A stretch of 15,973 nt of DNA from an uncultured Bacilli bacterium. Its GTDB lineage: Bacteria; Bacillota_I; Bacilli_A; RFN20; CAG-826. The translations under genes and the position numbers were made by a program. The notes below the pieces were generated by a model. That model made no database searches. It was not told the DNA's origin and saw nothing but the letters and a program-made list of their open reading frames with translations. The stretch covers positions 1-15,973 of the forward strand of contig CALVRY010000015.1 in assembly GCA_944358755.1 (NCBI GenBank), written 5' to 3'. Below, piece by piece: positions 1-8,041 of the stretch. Numbering within the stretch: the stretch's first letter is position 1; the number at the start of each line of letters is the position of its first letter.

Positions 1-295
1 TATCAACTCCGCTTGGAAGGTCTAATCTTCTTAAAGCATCAATTGTATCGCTGTTTGGATTAACGATATCGATAATTCTCTTGTGTGTTCTAATTTCGAA
101 TTGTTCACGGGAATCTTTGTACTTATGAACAGCTCTTAAGATTGTGTAGACTTGTTTTTCCGTTGGAAGTGGAATAGGTCCGACTACAGTTGCACCTGTT
201 TTAGTAATTGCATTTACAATCTTTGAAACGCTCATATCGAGAACTTTGTGATCATAAGCTTGTAAACGAACTCTAATCTTTTTTACTTTTGCCAT
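1..295 (-). CDS. rpsJ: 30S ribosomal protein S10, 3' end outside window
   Basis: Ribosomal protein S10 of the 30S head, also the NusE transcription antitermination factor. The 98 visible codons run from ATG at 295 to the window edge and cover almost the whole protein, which is usually about 102 residues. Diagnostic blocks are KIRVRLQAYDHKVLD near the N-terminus, GPIPLPTEKQVYTILRAVHKYKDSREQFE in the middle (quoted here only as GPIPLPTEK and YKDSREQFE), THKRIIDIVNP, and LRRLDLPSGVD at the edge. The start is supported by AAAGGAG at 305-311, nine nt upstream. As in most Firmicutes this should be the first gene of the S10-spc operon. It has its own promoter and a structured leader of about 120 nt. 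Identification is near certain; only the last few codons are missing. Confidence 0.97.
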   Translation of the reverse strand, partial: MAKVKKIRVRLQAYDHKVLDMSVSKIVNAITKTGATVVGPIPLPTEKQVYTILRAVHKYKDSREQFEIRTHKRIIDIVNPNSDTIDALRRLDLPSGVD

Positions 296-418
296 GAATT
301 CATACTCCTTTCGACTACATAACTTACCGAAGGCTCAATTACGAGTTACCTGATACATCATCATGACAACGCTTATGGGTGTATCAGCAATCTCGCATTT
401 CATCACGTTTCCGTAAGC
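296..418 (-). promoter_or_regulatory. structured 5' leader of the rpsJ operon
   Basis: About 120 nt lie between the predicted start of transcription near 418 and the rpsJ ATG. In the RNA sense they can fold as nested arms. An outer stem pairs GGCUUAC with GUAAGUU. A second stem pairs GCGAG with CUCGU. An inner stem pairs CUGAUACA with UGUAUCAG (352-359 with 378-387 region). Such a folded leader is typical of autogenously regulated ribosomal protein operons. I cannot match it by eye to a named leader family. The fold is seen in the sequence; the regulatory role is inference. Confidence 0.5.
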
Positions 419-424
419 CATAAA

Positions 425-454
425 AGTATATTACATAGTAATAAGTAAAGTCAA
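425..454 (-). promoter_or_regulatory. sigma-A-type promoter of rpsJ
   Basis: The -35 is TTGACT (449-454) and the -10 is TATACT (425-430), with an 18-bp spacer. Transcription would start near 418, leaving the long leader before rpsJ. Confidence 0.7.
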
Positions 455-536
455 CAACAAATTTTAAATTTTTTTGAGCTAATTTTTATGCTTTTTTTGG
501 TGCAAATTTTTGGTTTAAAAATGCAAAAATACGCAA

Positions 537-592
537 ATAAAAAACCTAGGAAATTTTGCAAAAAGTACTACTTTTTTAACATTTTTCCTAGG
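537..592 (-). terminator. probable intrinsic terminator after the GT4 gene
   Basis: Arms CCTAGGAAA (545-553) and TTTCCTAGG (584-592) are perfect complements. A second small inverted repeat (AAAAAG/CTTTTT) lies inside the loop. In the minus-strand RNA the stem is followed by a U-rich run (537-544). It lies between the end of the glycosyltransferase at 626 and the rpsJ promoter. The long loop (about 30 nt) lowers confidence. Confidence 0.5.
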
Positions 593-625
593 AATATTTA
601 AAATTATGGGACTTTTTTTAAAAAA

Positions 626-1660
626 CTAGTGTTTTTGAGGATATTTCTCGTAAATTTTAAAGTAATATTGTTCCCAAAGTTTTTTTACATGCTCTTCACT
701 ATAGAAATTTTTGATTTCAATTGAGTTATTTATAATCTTTTTTCTGAAGTTTTCATCGTCCTTAATCTTGTTAATTAGCTCAGAAAATTCATCATTATTT
801 GTACCAACAAGGTAATCAGATAGGAAAATATCTTTATATAAATCCAAATCTCTTACAAGGAATGGTTTTTCAACATTGATGCATTCAAGCAAGGTCATTG
901 GGAAAAGCTCTTGGTATGATGGTAAGAAAAGCATATCAGCAACATTAAATATATCGTTCATACGTTTTCTAGGGATAATTCCTAAAAATTTTAAGTTGCT
1001 TGGTGGATTATCCATAATTGCTTTAATTTCGTTATAGCCTGAAGTAATTTTGCCAAAAGAGAAGCCGCCTGCCCAAACAAAATAGATATCAGGATTCTTT
1101 TTTGCAACTTCCGCAAAATCAATTACTCCTTTTCTAGTTTGAGTTTGTCCAACACCTAAAACAACAAATTTGTCTTGAGGAATGTTAAATTCCTTTTTAA
1201 TTTCAGTAATCTTATTGCTTTCTAGAGGATGAAATTTTTCACTACTAACATAATTTGGGATGTATGTGATCTTTTCTCTTGGAATACCAATATTCAATAA
1301 ATCCTTTATAAAATATGGATTAACAACAATTACTTCATCAGCTTTCTTATAAAATTTAAGAACATACCATTTGTATGGAGCAAACATCCACCCTGGCATT
1401 TTTAAGCTTCCATCATTTTTCTCTGGAATAAAATGTACGTAACAGACATTAATTTTCTTTTTCTTAAATTTGAAAAAGAAACTTGGATTAACCGTGTGGA
1501 AATGATTGATATCAAACTTTTTAGGGTTTTTGCCATTAATTGTGATGTCTAAAGATTCAATACGTTTTACTAGGTCAACTTGCTCAAAGAAATTTGCGCC
1601 GACTCCTTGACCTTCAATATTTAAACCGCCGGCATACATGTTTATTTTTAACTTTTTCAT
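626..1660 (-). CDS. GT4-family (GT-B fold) glycosyltransferase
   Basis: A 344-residue retaining glycosyltransferase of family 4. The N-terminal half starts MKKLKINMYAGGLN followed by GQGVG, a small-residue loop often seen where the acceptor binds. The C-terminal half holds the nucleotide-sugar site. GVGQTQTRKGV lies near residue 170. The EX7E motif sits in SYQELFPMTLLE, with Glu251 and Glu259. There is no signal peptide or clear membrane helix, so the protein is cytoplasmic or peripheral. The GQGVG-type N-terminus recalls enzymes that glycosylate diacylglycerol in lactic acid bacteria and streptococci, so a glycolipid role is possible but unproven. No Shine-Dalgarno sequence precedes the ATG at 1660. 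A promoter lies just upstream, so this gene is probably transcribed alone, downstream of queH. GT4 family is confident; donor and acceptor are unknown. Confidence 0.85.
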   Translation of the reverse strand: MKKLKINMYAGGLNIEGQGVGANFFEQVDLVKRIESLDITINGKNPKKFDINHFHTVNPSFFFKFKKKKINVCYVHFIPEKNDGSLKMPGWMFAPYKWYVLKFYKKADEVIVVNPYFIKDLLNIGIPREKITYIPNYVSSEKFHPLESNKITEIKKEFNIPQDKFVVLGVGQTQTRKGVIDFAEVAKKNPDIYFVWAGGFSFGKITSGYNEIKAIMDNPPSNLKFLGIIPRKRMNDIFNVADMLFLPSYQELFPMTLLECINVEKPFLVRDLDLYKDIFLSDYLVGTNNDEFSELINKIKDDENFRKKIINNSIEIKNFYSEEHVKKLWEQYYFKIYEKYPQKH

Positions 1661-1681
1661 ATTAAAATTGTCTAATCTTAA

Positions 1682-1711
1682 AGTATAAAAAGCAAGTTAA
1701 AAATTAGTTAA
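1682..1711 (-). promoter_or_regulatory. candidate promoter of the GT4 gene
   Basis: The -35-like TTAACT (1706-1711), an 18-bp spacer and the -10 TATACT (1682-1687). The -10 is only 21 nt from the ATG at 1660, giving a leader of about 15 nt with no Shine-Dalgarno sequence. Confidence 0.45.
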
Positions 1712-1740
1712 TTTTCAGTTGATTTTTAGTAGTTAAAAAG

Positions 1741-1769
1741 AAAAATAGTTGAGTTTTGCAGGGTTTTTA
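1741..1769. repeat. 29-bp dispersed repeat, copy 1
   Basis: This copy matches 9485-9513 at 28 of 29 positions, in the same orientation. The only difference is T at 1754 against A at 9498. The core reads GTTGAGTTTTGCAGGG. The repeat overlaps the stop codon of queH (1767-1769). A partial match (20 of 22) lies inside the glycosyltransferase fusion at 2975-2996. The nature of the element is unknown. Confidence 0.6.
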
Positions 1770-2375
1770 GTGAAAAGAGAATTCACATCCGCAATAATCT
1801 TGTCTATAAATATCTTCTTCTTTTCCTAGTTCAACACCAATGTCTTGACCACCATTCTTTTTAAAATCAAAATGAATAAATTTTATATCTTTGAATTCTT
1901 TTTCAATTCTCTCTCCGCAGCGTGAAAGATATTCAGCATTCTTGTTTCGTGAAATGCTCATTATTGTAGAAACATATTTAAAGTCTAAATTAGAAGCATA
2001 ATAAAATAATCTTTTCATACGTTTAGCAATACAAATTTTGCATCTTTCTTCACCTTCTTTTTGGTCTTTGAAAGGAATTAAACTTTCTTTAAACATGTCA
2101 TAATCATAGTTATCTTCGATAATATTGATATTTGTATTAAATGTCTTTTCAACAAATTTAACATGCTTTTTAACTGCGTATAGTCGCCTATCAAATTCTT
2201 CTTTTGGATAAATATTTGAATTTGTAAACAAAATTGTGATATCAAAAAGGTATGTTAAATAAATTAAAGGATAAATTGAGCAAGCACCACAACAAACATG
2301 TAGTAACAATTTAGGTTTTTTATCTATTTTTTTAATTTCTCTGAATTCTTTATAAAATAATTCGTTATAATCCAT
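1767..2375 (-). CDS. queH: epoxyqueuosine reductase QueH
   Basis: QueH reduces epoxyqueuosine in tRNA to queuosine, the last step of the pathway. It is the cobalamin-independent alternative to QueG. The 202-residue protein carries the family's cysteine groups: HVCCGACS (Cys28, Cys29, Cys32), RCKIC (Cys112, Cys115) and YCGC (Cys195, Cys197) near the C-terminus. These would bind the iron-sulfur and metal centre. I place the start at ATG 2375, two nt after the stop of the upstream glycosyltransferase. A TTG three codons earlier is possible but would overlap that gene. No strong Shine-Dalgarno is seen, which suggests translational coupling. The other queuosine genes of the window lie in a separate operon at 5860-8632. 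The stop codon falls in a 29-bp repeat. Family assignment is confident. Confidence 0.92.
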   Translation of the reverse strand: MDYNELFYKEFREIKKIDKKPKLLLHVCCGACSIYPLIYLTYLFDITILFTNSNIYPKEEFDRRLYAVKKHVKFVEKTFNTNINIIEDNYDYDMFKESLIPFKDQKEGEERCKICIAKRMKRLFYYASNLDFKYVSTIMSISRNKNAEYLSRCGERIEKEFKDIKFIHFDFKKNGGQDIGVELGKEEDIYRQDYCGCEFSFH

Positions 2376-2377
2376 AG

Positions 2378-4477
2378 CTAACAATTAATATTCTTTTGAT
2401 AAAAATCTAAAAATTCAAGCCATTTTTTAAGAATTACATCTTTAGAATATTTCATAGCATTATTATAAGCATTCTTTTTGTATTCTTTTAATCTTTCTTT
2501 ATTGTTTATAAGTTCGATTAACTTATTTGCATATGTTTCTGGATCTCTATTTTCAACAATAATTCCGCAATTTTCTGGAACAGCATCATAAGTAGAATCG
2601 CCAAAATTTGTAGTAATAACTGGTACACTTTGTGAATTCGCTTCATTAATTACAAGAGGCATACCTTCAAAATTGCTCGACATCAATAAGAGGTCTTTGC
2701 TGCTAAATATTTTTACTACATCTTTTTCTTCATTATTAATAAATACTAAATCAGATAAGTTGTACTTTTTGACATTGTTTTCAAGATGTTTTTTGAGCTT
2801 TCCAGAGCCATAAAAATCAAATCTAAAATCTAAACCTTTATCTTTTAATATTTTTGCTACTTCAATTAAAAATAATGGATTCTTTTGATCAGCATATCGA
2901 CCAACAAAAACAAATTTATTACCAAAATATTCATCATAATAATGTGGTTGTAATTTAATCATATTTTCAATAAAAGTCGAGTTTTGCAGGATTTTTGGTA
3001 ATTTTAAACCAATATCATCTCTAATTAATTTACTTAAAAATACATAATAATTAGGCTTGTGATAAGTATAGGAAAGACTTCTTTCTGTAAAAGATAAAAA
3101 GTATTTTGAATTGAAATGATAGTGAAAAATAAATCTTCTTTTTCGAGGCATGATTTGATAATTATCAGGACTACTGGCAATTAAAATATCATATAAATTA
3201 GTATTTTTTAAAACTTGTTTACGATATTTAAACTTGCCTAAAATAGTGAAATAAAAATATCTTAAAGCAATGCCTATTGCTTTTAAATATTTCTTATTTT
3301 TCCGTGCTTTTAACATTTTTTCATCAACTTTTGTATTTAAATTATTGTTTAAATATATAATTTTGATGTTTTTAGAAATATTATATTTAAGATTTTCGAT
3401 TTCATTACCTGTTACTACAAAAGTTAGGTTGTAATATTCTGATAATAAATTTGCAATTGAAATAGTCGCGGTTTCAGTGCCTCCAAGGAATTCAAGTTGT
3501 TCCAAAAACCAAAATATCCTATTTTTTAATCCCCCAGCGTCAAAATTAAAAGAGTTATAAGCACTTCTAAATTCATCATTTGTTAAATATTTATTTAAAT
3601 CACATTTATTAATTTTATTAATTTCTTTAATTACTCTTGCTGCATATTTAAAATAACTCTCTTTTAAATATTTAAGATTTTGAAGTCCGTGTACTAAAAG
3701 CATAATTTTCTTTGTAAAAAACCAAATATTTGTTGTTTCTTTGATGCTATTTTCAACAGAATAAAATCTGAGCAAGGCAAGAGTATTTAAATATTTTTTT
3801 GTAAAGGTAAAAGGATCAAAATGCAAGGAAGAATTTTCTCTAAAAACATAAACATAATTATAAGTTGATGTAAAAGCGATCTTCTTCGCTTTCAAAAAAC
3901 AAAGATAATTAAAACAAACATCTTCAACAAAATGTTTAACAGGAACAGAGTTGATATTATTTTCTATTAAAAATTCACGACGATAAATTTTATTCCATGT
4001 ATATCCTCTAATTCTAATGTCTCCTACTATTTTTTTAGCATAGATTAAATTATCTTTAAAATTCCACCAATCTTTTATTTTGATGAAAGCTTTGATTTTT
4101 CTTCCTTTTTTCTCAAGATAATAATTGCTTACAACTATATCGGCATTTGTTTCTTTTGCTCTTGAATAAAGGTTAAACAAAAACTTATTTTCTACATAAT
4201 CATCGCCATCAACAAAACAAACATATTCCCCAAGTGCTTCTTTTACGCCATAATTCCTAACTAGTCCCTGATCTTTAAAATCAACAACTTTCTTTTTAAA
4301 TCGTATGTCAGCTAAAAATAAATCAGCAATTTCTTCATCTTCTTTTGTGGGATTATCAAGCATCATTAAAACTTCAAAATCTTGAAAATTATCTTGATTT
4401 TGCAAGGTTTTTAAACATTTTTCTAAATATTTTGAGACATTATGAATCGGAACAATTACTGAAACTTTTACTTCCAT
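2378..4477 (-). CDS. two-domain glycosyltransferase, GT2 fused to GT4
   Basis: A 699-residue protein with two catalytic modules. Residues 1 to about 220 form a GT-A fold GT2 domain: VSVIVPIHN at the start, and the metal-binding FVDGDDY with Asp90-Gly-Asp92-Asp93. Residues from about 317 to the end form a GT-B fold GT4 domain: FLGGTET near its start, FVGRYADQKNP in the nucleotide-sugar lobe, and the EX7E motif in SNFEGMPLVINE (Glu604, Glu612). Each half is close to full length and keeps its motifs, so the protein probably adds two sugars in turn to one acceptor, such as a teichoic acid, capsule or glycolipid. No membrane helix is evident. The ATG at 4477 gives the usual short lead into VSVIVP. 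queH follows after two nt, so the two share a transcript. Sugars and acceptor are unknown. Confidence 0.88.
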   Translation of the reverse strand: MEVKVSVIVPIHNVSKYLEKCLKTLQNQDNFQDFEVLMMLDNPTKEDEEIADLFLADIRFKKKVVDFKDQGLVRNYGVKEALGEYVCFVDGDDYVENKFLFNLYSRAKETNADIVVSNYYLEKKGRKIKAFIKIKDWWNFKDNLIYAKKIVGDIRIRGYTWNKIYRREFLIENNINSVPVKHFVEDVCFNYLCFLKAKKIAFTSTYNYVYVFRENSSLHFDPFTFTKKYLNTLALLRFYSVENSIKETTNIWFFTKKIMLLVHGLQNLKYLKESYFKYAARVIKEINKINKCDLNKYLTNDEFRSAYNSFNFDAGGLKNRIFWFLEQLEFLGGTETATISIANLLSEYYNLTFVVTGNEIENLKYNISKNIKIIYLNNNLNTKVDEKMLKARKNKKYLKAIGIALRYFYFTILGKFKYRKQVLKNTNLYDILIASSPDNYQIMPRKRRFIFHYHFNSKYFLSFTERSLSYTYHKPNYYVFLSKLIRDDIGLKLPKILQNSTFIENMIKLQPHYYDEYFGNKFVFVGRYADQKNPLFLIEVAKILKDKGLDFRFDFYGSGKLKKHLENNVKKYNLSDLVFINNEEKDVVKIFSSKDLLLMSSNFEGMPLVINEANSQSVPVITTNFGDSTYDAVPENCGIIVENRDPETYANKLIELINNKERLKEYKKNAYNNAMKYSKDVILKKWLEFLDFYQKNINC

Positions 4478-4514
4478 ACCCTTCTTTTTCTGAACTTCCC
4501 TTAATTTCTTATAA

Positions 4515-4523
4515 ATTATATCA
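4515..4523 (-). promoter_or_regulatory. extended -10 promoter for the GT2-GT4/queH operon
   Basis: TGATATAAT on the minus strand is an extended -10 with a perfect TATAAT (4515-4520). No good -35 is visible at 17 bp. Transcription would start near 4508, about 30 nt before the ATG at 4477. Confidence 0.55.
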
Positions 4524-4561
4524 AAGAAAGACTAGAATATCACTTTAAATTGCCTTAAACA

Positions 4562-4570
4562 TGCTATAAA
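4562..4570 (+). promoter_or_regulatory. extended -10 candidate promoter for the processive GT2 gene
   Basis: TGCTATAAA on the plus strand resembles an extended -10. The expected start near 4577 lies only about six nt before the ATG at 4583, so the transcript would be almost leaderless. It is divergent from the promoter at 4515-4523. Confidence 0.4.
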
Positions 4571-4582
4571 ATAGGTTTAGAT

Positions 4583-5863
4583 ATGAATTACGAACAAATT
4601 TTGGGTTGGACATATTTAGGATTATTAGGACTTTTAATTCTAGTTCTTTTTTGTAATTGGTATTATCTGAAATTTGTAAAAGTCTATCTAAAAAAACCAA
4701 AATCTCTACCAAATCCAAGTATTTTTTATAAATTTATCGTTCTTATTCCTGCAAGAAATGAATCGAAAGTCATAAGAAATATCTTAAATTCTTTAAAAGG
4801 TCAAACTTACGACCAAGATAAATTTGATGTTTATGTCATCACTGAAAGTGAAGATGATCCAAGCAATAAGATTGCGCTTGAATATGGATATAAATATTTT
4901 GTTAGAACAAATCTAGAAAACAGACGCAGAAAAGGGTTTGCTCTCCAAGAAGCTTACGAATTTTTAAAAGAACAAGGAATTGAATATGATTCTCTTGTTA
5001 TTTTTGATGCCGATAACATTTTAACGCCACCTTATTTATACCAACTTAATCAACTTAAAAATATGGGTTATGAAATCGGGGTTGGCTTAAGAGAAGCGAC
5101 AAACGCTAATACAAATTATATTTCAGCTACTGCTGCTCTACTTTTTGCGTTTCAATCAATGTTTGTAAATAAAGGGAGATCGATTCTCTATGAAAAAGTA
5201 ATGATTTCCGGAACTGGCTATTTTATTGATAAAAAAATTGTCGAGGATGCCGGAACTTGGATTTGGACAGGACTTACTGAAGATGTTGACTTAACACGTT
5301 ATTCTTACATCAACGGTATACGCATGGGATATAATCCAAATGCAATATATTATGATGAACAACCAACCGATTTAAAAACACTTCACAACCAACACGTAAG
5401 ATGGGTTCGGGGTTTTATGACTCGTGGAATTTTAGATTTAGCAACAAATAAAAAACCACTTTATCGCAAAACTCCAGCTCTAGGAAAATGGGAATTTTTC
5501 CATGCAATTAATCTTTTCCAATTTTCTGAATGGTCTGTTGTTGCTCATCTTGTGGTATTAATCGGATTTTTAATTCATTTTAGTGTTACACTTCAAGCAA
5601 CTTATATTTTTATGTATGCTCCATTTATTGCAGTTGATGTTTTATTAATGCTTCTAATTTGTGATTTTGCTTGCTTAATCGAACTTATATTTGCTGGTAA
5701 AAACTTTAAAGTTTCTAAAAAGTTAAAAGTTCTATCAGTTCTACTTGGCTTTATTTTCTGGGCTGATTGGTTACTTGCTTGGATTGATGGATTCATTCAC
5801 CCAAAGAAAAGAAAAGTTTGGGTTTCAATCGAACATAAAGGCCAAAATACAATTAAAAATTAA
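4583..5863 (+). CDS. membrane-bound processive beta-glycosyltransferase (GT2)
   Basis: A 426-residue enzyme of the cellulose/chitin/hyaluronan-synthase type, which polymerises sugars and passes the chain through its own membrane channel. The N-terminus has one membrane helix (about 8-28). The cytoplasmic GT-A domain follows, with FIVLIPARNE (51-60), Asp-Ala-Asp at 142-144 (FDADN), TED at 232-234 (LTEDVD) and the processivity motif QHVRW at 270-274. The C-terminus has three or four membrane segments (about 315-337, 339-372, 383-401) and a basic tail. This is the full D, DxD, TED, QxxRW set. Only a weak AGG precedes the ATG. It is transcribed away from the GT2-GT4 fusion, and its last four bases overlap the end of queA on the other strand. 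The polymer made is unknown; an exopolysaccharide or glycolipid is likely. Confidence 0.87.
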   Translation: MNYEQILGWTYLGLLGLLILVLFCNWYYLKFVKVYLKKPKSLPNPSIFYKFIVLIPARNESKVIRNILNSLKGQTYDQDKFDVYVITESEDDPSNKIALEYGYKYFVRTNLENRRRKGFALQEAYEFLKEQGIEYDSLVIFDADNILTPPYLYQLNQLKNMGYEIGVGLREATNANTNYISATAALLFAFQSMFVNKGRSILYEKVMISGTGYFIDKKIVEDAGTWIWTGLTEDVDLTRYSYINGIRMGYNPNAIYYDEQPTDLKTLHNQHVRWVRGFMTRGILDLATNKKPLYRKTPALGKWEFFHAINLFQFSEWSVVAHLVVLIGFLIHFSVTLQATYIFMYAPFIAVDVLLMLLICDFACLIELIFAGKNFKVSKKLKVLSVLLGFIFWADWLLAWIDGFIHPKKRKVWVSIEHKGQNTIKN

Positions 5864-6885
5864 TAAACAAACATCGAATCGCCAAAAGAGAAAAAGCGAT
5901 ATTTTTCTTCAACAGCGTGTTTATAACATTCAAGGGTGAATTCTCTTCCCATAAAAGCACTAACAAGCATTACAAGTGTTGATTTAGGCAAATGGAAATT
6001 AGTGATTAAGCAATCAATAGCTTTATATTCATAACCTGGAGAAATAAAGATATTTGTAGCACTTTTTTCAGCTTTAAATTCGTTAAATTTATTAAAGTTA
6101 GCTTCTAAAGTTCTAACTGCTGTTGTGCCTACCGCAATAATTCTTCTACCTTCTTTTTTAGCAAGATTTAATTCGCTAGCTGCTTCTTCACTTACTTCAT
6201 AAGTTTCAGAATGCATCACATGATCTTTTGTATCTTGAACTTTTACTGGCCTAAAAGTGCCTAGTCCAATGTTTAAAGTGATATCAACAATTTTTACACC
6301 CTTTTTAACAAGTCGATCTAAAAGCTCTTCAGTAAAATGAAATCCAGCAGTTGGTGCAGCAGCACTTCCTTCAACTTTTGCGTAAACTGTTTGATAATCA
6401 TCGTTATTTTTACACGCTTTATGGATGTAAGGAGGAAGTGGCATTGTGCCAATTCGATCTAAAACTTCTAAAAATATACCTTTATAAGTAAATTTAACAA
6501 GTCTAATGCCTTCATCTTTTACTTCTAGACATTCACCAATTAATTCATCATCTTTAAAATGCAAAATTGTGCCTACTTTAATAGCTTTAGCATTTCCACA
6601 TAAACATTCCCAGGTATCATTGCCTTTATCTTTTAAAAGTAAGACCTCAACATGAGCTCCAGTTTTATCTTTAACAGCAAATAAACGAGCAGGAATAACT
6701 TTCGTATTATTTCTAACTAAAACATCGCCTTCATTTAAATAATCAAAGATATCCTTAAAAATATGATCTTCATAAGTTTTCTTAGTTTTATTAACAATCA
6801 TTAAACGGCACTCATCACGAATTTGACTTGGCTCTTGTGCAATGAGCTCTTCTGGCAAATAATAATCAAATAAATTTATATCCAT
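5860..6885 (-). CDS. queA: S-adenosylmethionine:tRNA ribosyltransferase-isomerase
   Basis: QueA moves and isomerises the ribosyl group of S-adenosylmethionine onto 7-aminomethyl-7-deazaguanine in the tRNA anticodon, giving epoxyqueuosine. The 341-residue length is normal for the family. Characteristic stretches are FDYYLPEELIAQEP at the N-terminus, VLVRNNTKVIPARL, GSAAAPTAGFHFTEE in the middle, and ITNFHLPKSTLVMLVSAF near the C-terminus. The start at ATG 6885 has AGAAGG six nt upstream. It is the third gene of queT-tgt-queA, 19 nt after tgt. Its stop overlaps by four bases the stop of the convergent glycosyltransferase, and no terminator is visible between them. Confidence 0.97.
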   Translation of the reverse strand: MDINLFDYYLPEELIAQEPSQIRDECRLMIVNKTKKTYEDHIFKDIFDYLNEGDVLVRNNTKVIPARLFAVKDKTGAHVEVLLLKDKGNDTWECLCGNAKAIKVGTILHFKDDELIGECLEVKDEGIRLVKFTYKGIFLEVLDRIGTMPLPPYIHKACKNNDDYQTVYAKVEGSAAAPTAGFHFTEELLDRLVKKGVKIVDITLNIGLGTFRPVKVQDTKDHVMHSETYEVSEEAASELNLAKKEGRRIIAVGTTAVRTLEANFNKFNEFKAEKSATNIFISPGYEYKAIDCLITNFHLPKSTLVMLVSAFMGREFTLECYKHAVEEKYRFFSFGDSMFVY

Positions 6886-6904
6886 ATTAAACCTTCTATT
6901 TTAT

Positions 6905-8035
6905 CTAAAAACCTCTAGAATCCCCATATTTTTGAAGAATTTCATTTTTGTATTCTTCAAATCTATCTTCTTTAATCGCTTCTCTTGCTCCTTCAACAAT
7001 TGAAATCAAAAATCTCAAATTGTGAATTGAAAGTAATCTTGCGCCAAATTGTTCTCCACAAACATAAAGATGTCTTAAATAAGCCTTGGTGAAATTTTTA
7101 CATGTATAGCAATCGCACTCTGGATCAAGAGGTGTAAAATCTTCTTTATATTTCTCGTTTTTAATATTTACTCTTCCTGCATGAGTCATAAGTGTACCGT
7201 GTCGAGCAATTCTAGTAGGTAAAACGCAATCCATCATGTCTATTCCTTTTGCGATTCCTTCAAGAATATAATCTAAACTGCCGACGCCCATTAAATATCT
7301 TGGTTTATCTTCAGGGAGATATTTGATAGCCATATCAATCATATTGAAGCAAACATCTTTTGGTTCGCCAATTGAAGTTCCGCCAATTGCATATCCATCA
7401 AAATTCATTTTAGTGAGCTCTTCTGCTGCCATCTTTCTTAAATCTGGATAATTTCCACCTTGTACAATTCCAAATAAAGCTTGATCTTCTCTTTTATGAG
7501 CATCAAGTCCTCTTTTTGCCCATCTCAAAGTTCTTAAAGTAGAATTTTTGGTATATTCATAGCTTGCTGGGTAAGGGATGCATTCATCAAAAGACATTGC
7601 AATATCCGCCCCGATTTTTTCTTCAATTTCAATAACCTTTTCAGGAGAAAAGAAGATTTTATCGCCATTTAAATGATTTTTAAAAGTAACACCTTCTTCA
7701 CTGATTTTTCTTTTTTCACTTAAAGAAAATACTTGGAAACCGCCAGAATCTGTAAGCATTGGACCATCATATTTCATAAATTTATGAACGCCACCAGCTT
7801 TAGCTACAATATCTTCACCTGGTCTAATGTGCAAATGATAAGTATTAGCTAAAATAACTCCACTACCAATTGATTTAATTTCTTCTGGAGAAAGAGTTTT
7901 TACAGTTGCTAAAGTACCTACTGGCATGAACATTGGTGTTTCGACATCCCCATGTGGTGTATGAAGCACTCCATATCTAGCACCAGTTTTCTTATCAACA
8001 TGTTTAATTTCTAATTTAAAATCTGCACAAGCCAT
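6905..8035 (-). CDS. tgt: tRNA-guanine transglycosylase
   Basis: Tgt swaps guanine-34 of GUN-anticodon tRNAs for preQ1. Numbered from ATG 8035 (376 residues), the general acid/base Asp96 lies in LTDSGGFQVFS. The nucleophile Asp269 lies in GIDMMDCVLPTR. The zinc ligands are Cys307, Cys309, Cys312 (ECDCYTC) and His338 (SIHNLR). VQGG and the YAIGG substrate loop are present, so the enzyme looks fully active. A GTG two codons upstream directly follows the queT stop and could also serve as the start. I prefer the ATG, because the AGGTG that would bind the ribosome overlaps the GTG. The gene is second in the operon, six nt after queT and 19 nt before queA. Confidence 0.97.
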   Translation of the reverse strand: MACADFKLEIKHVDKKTGARYGVLHTPHGDVETPMFMPVGTLATVKTLSPEEIKSIGSGVILANTYHLHIRPGEDIVAKAGGVHKFMKYDGPMLTDSGGFQVFSLSEKRKISEEGVTFKNHLNGDKIFFSPEKVIEIEEKIGADIAMSFDECIPYPASYEYTKNSTLRTLRWAKRGLDAHKREDQALFGIVQGGNYPDLRKMAAEELTKMNFDGYAIGGTSIGEPKDVCFNMIDMAIKYLPEDKPRYLMGVGSLDYILEGIAKGIDMMDCVLPTRIARHGTLMTHAGRVNIKNEKYKEDFTPLDPECDCYTCKNFTKAYLRHLYVCGEQFGARLLSIHNLRFLISIVEGAREAIKEDRFEEYKNEILQKYGDSRGF

Positions 8036-8041
8036 ATTCAC

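Noticed and set aside
4391..4411. Fourth copy of the 29-bp repeat in the GT2 domain
   Set aside because: The match needs a gap and a mismatch, and the segment encodes LKTLQNQ, common in GT2 proteins; likely chance.
4345..4548. Small plus-strand frame within the glycosyltransferase fusion
   Set aside because: It lies antisense to a well-supported gene, has no ribosome binding site and looks like a shadow.
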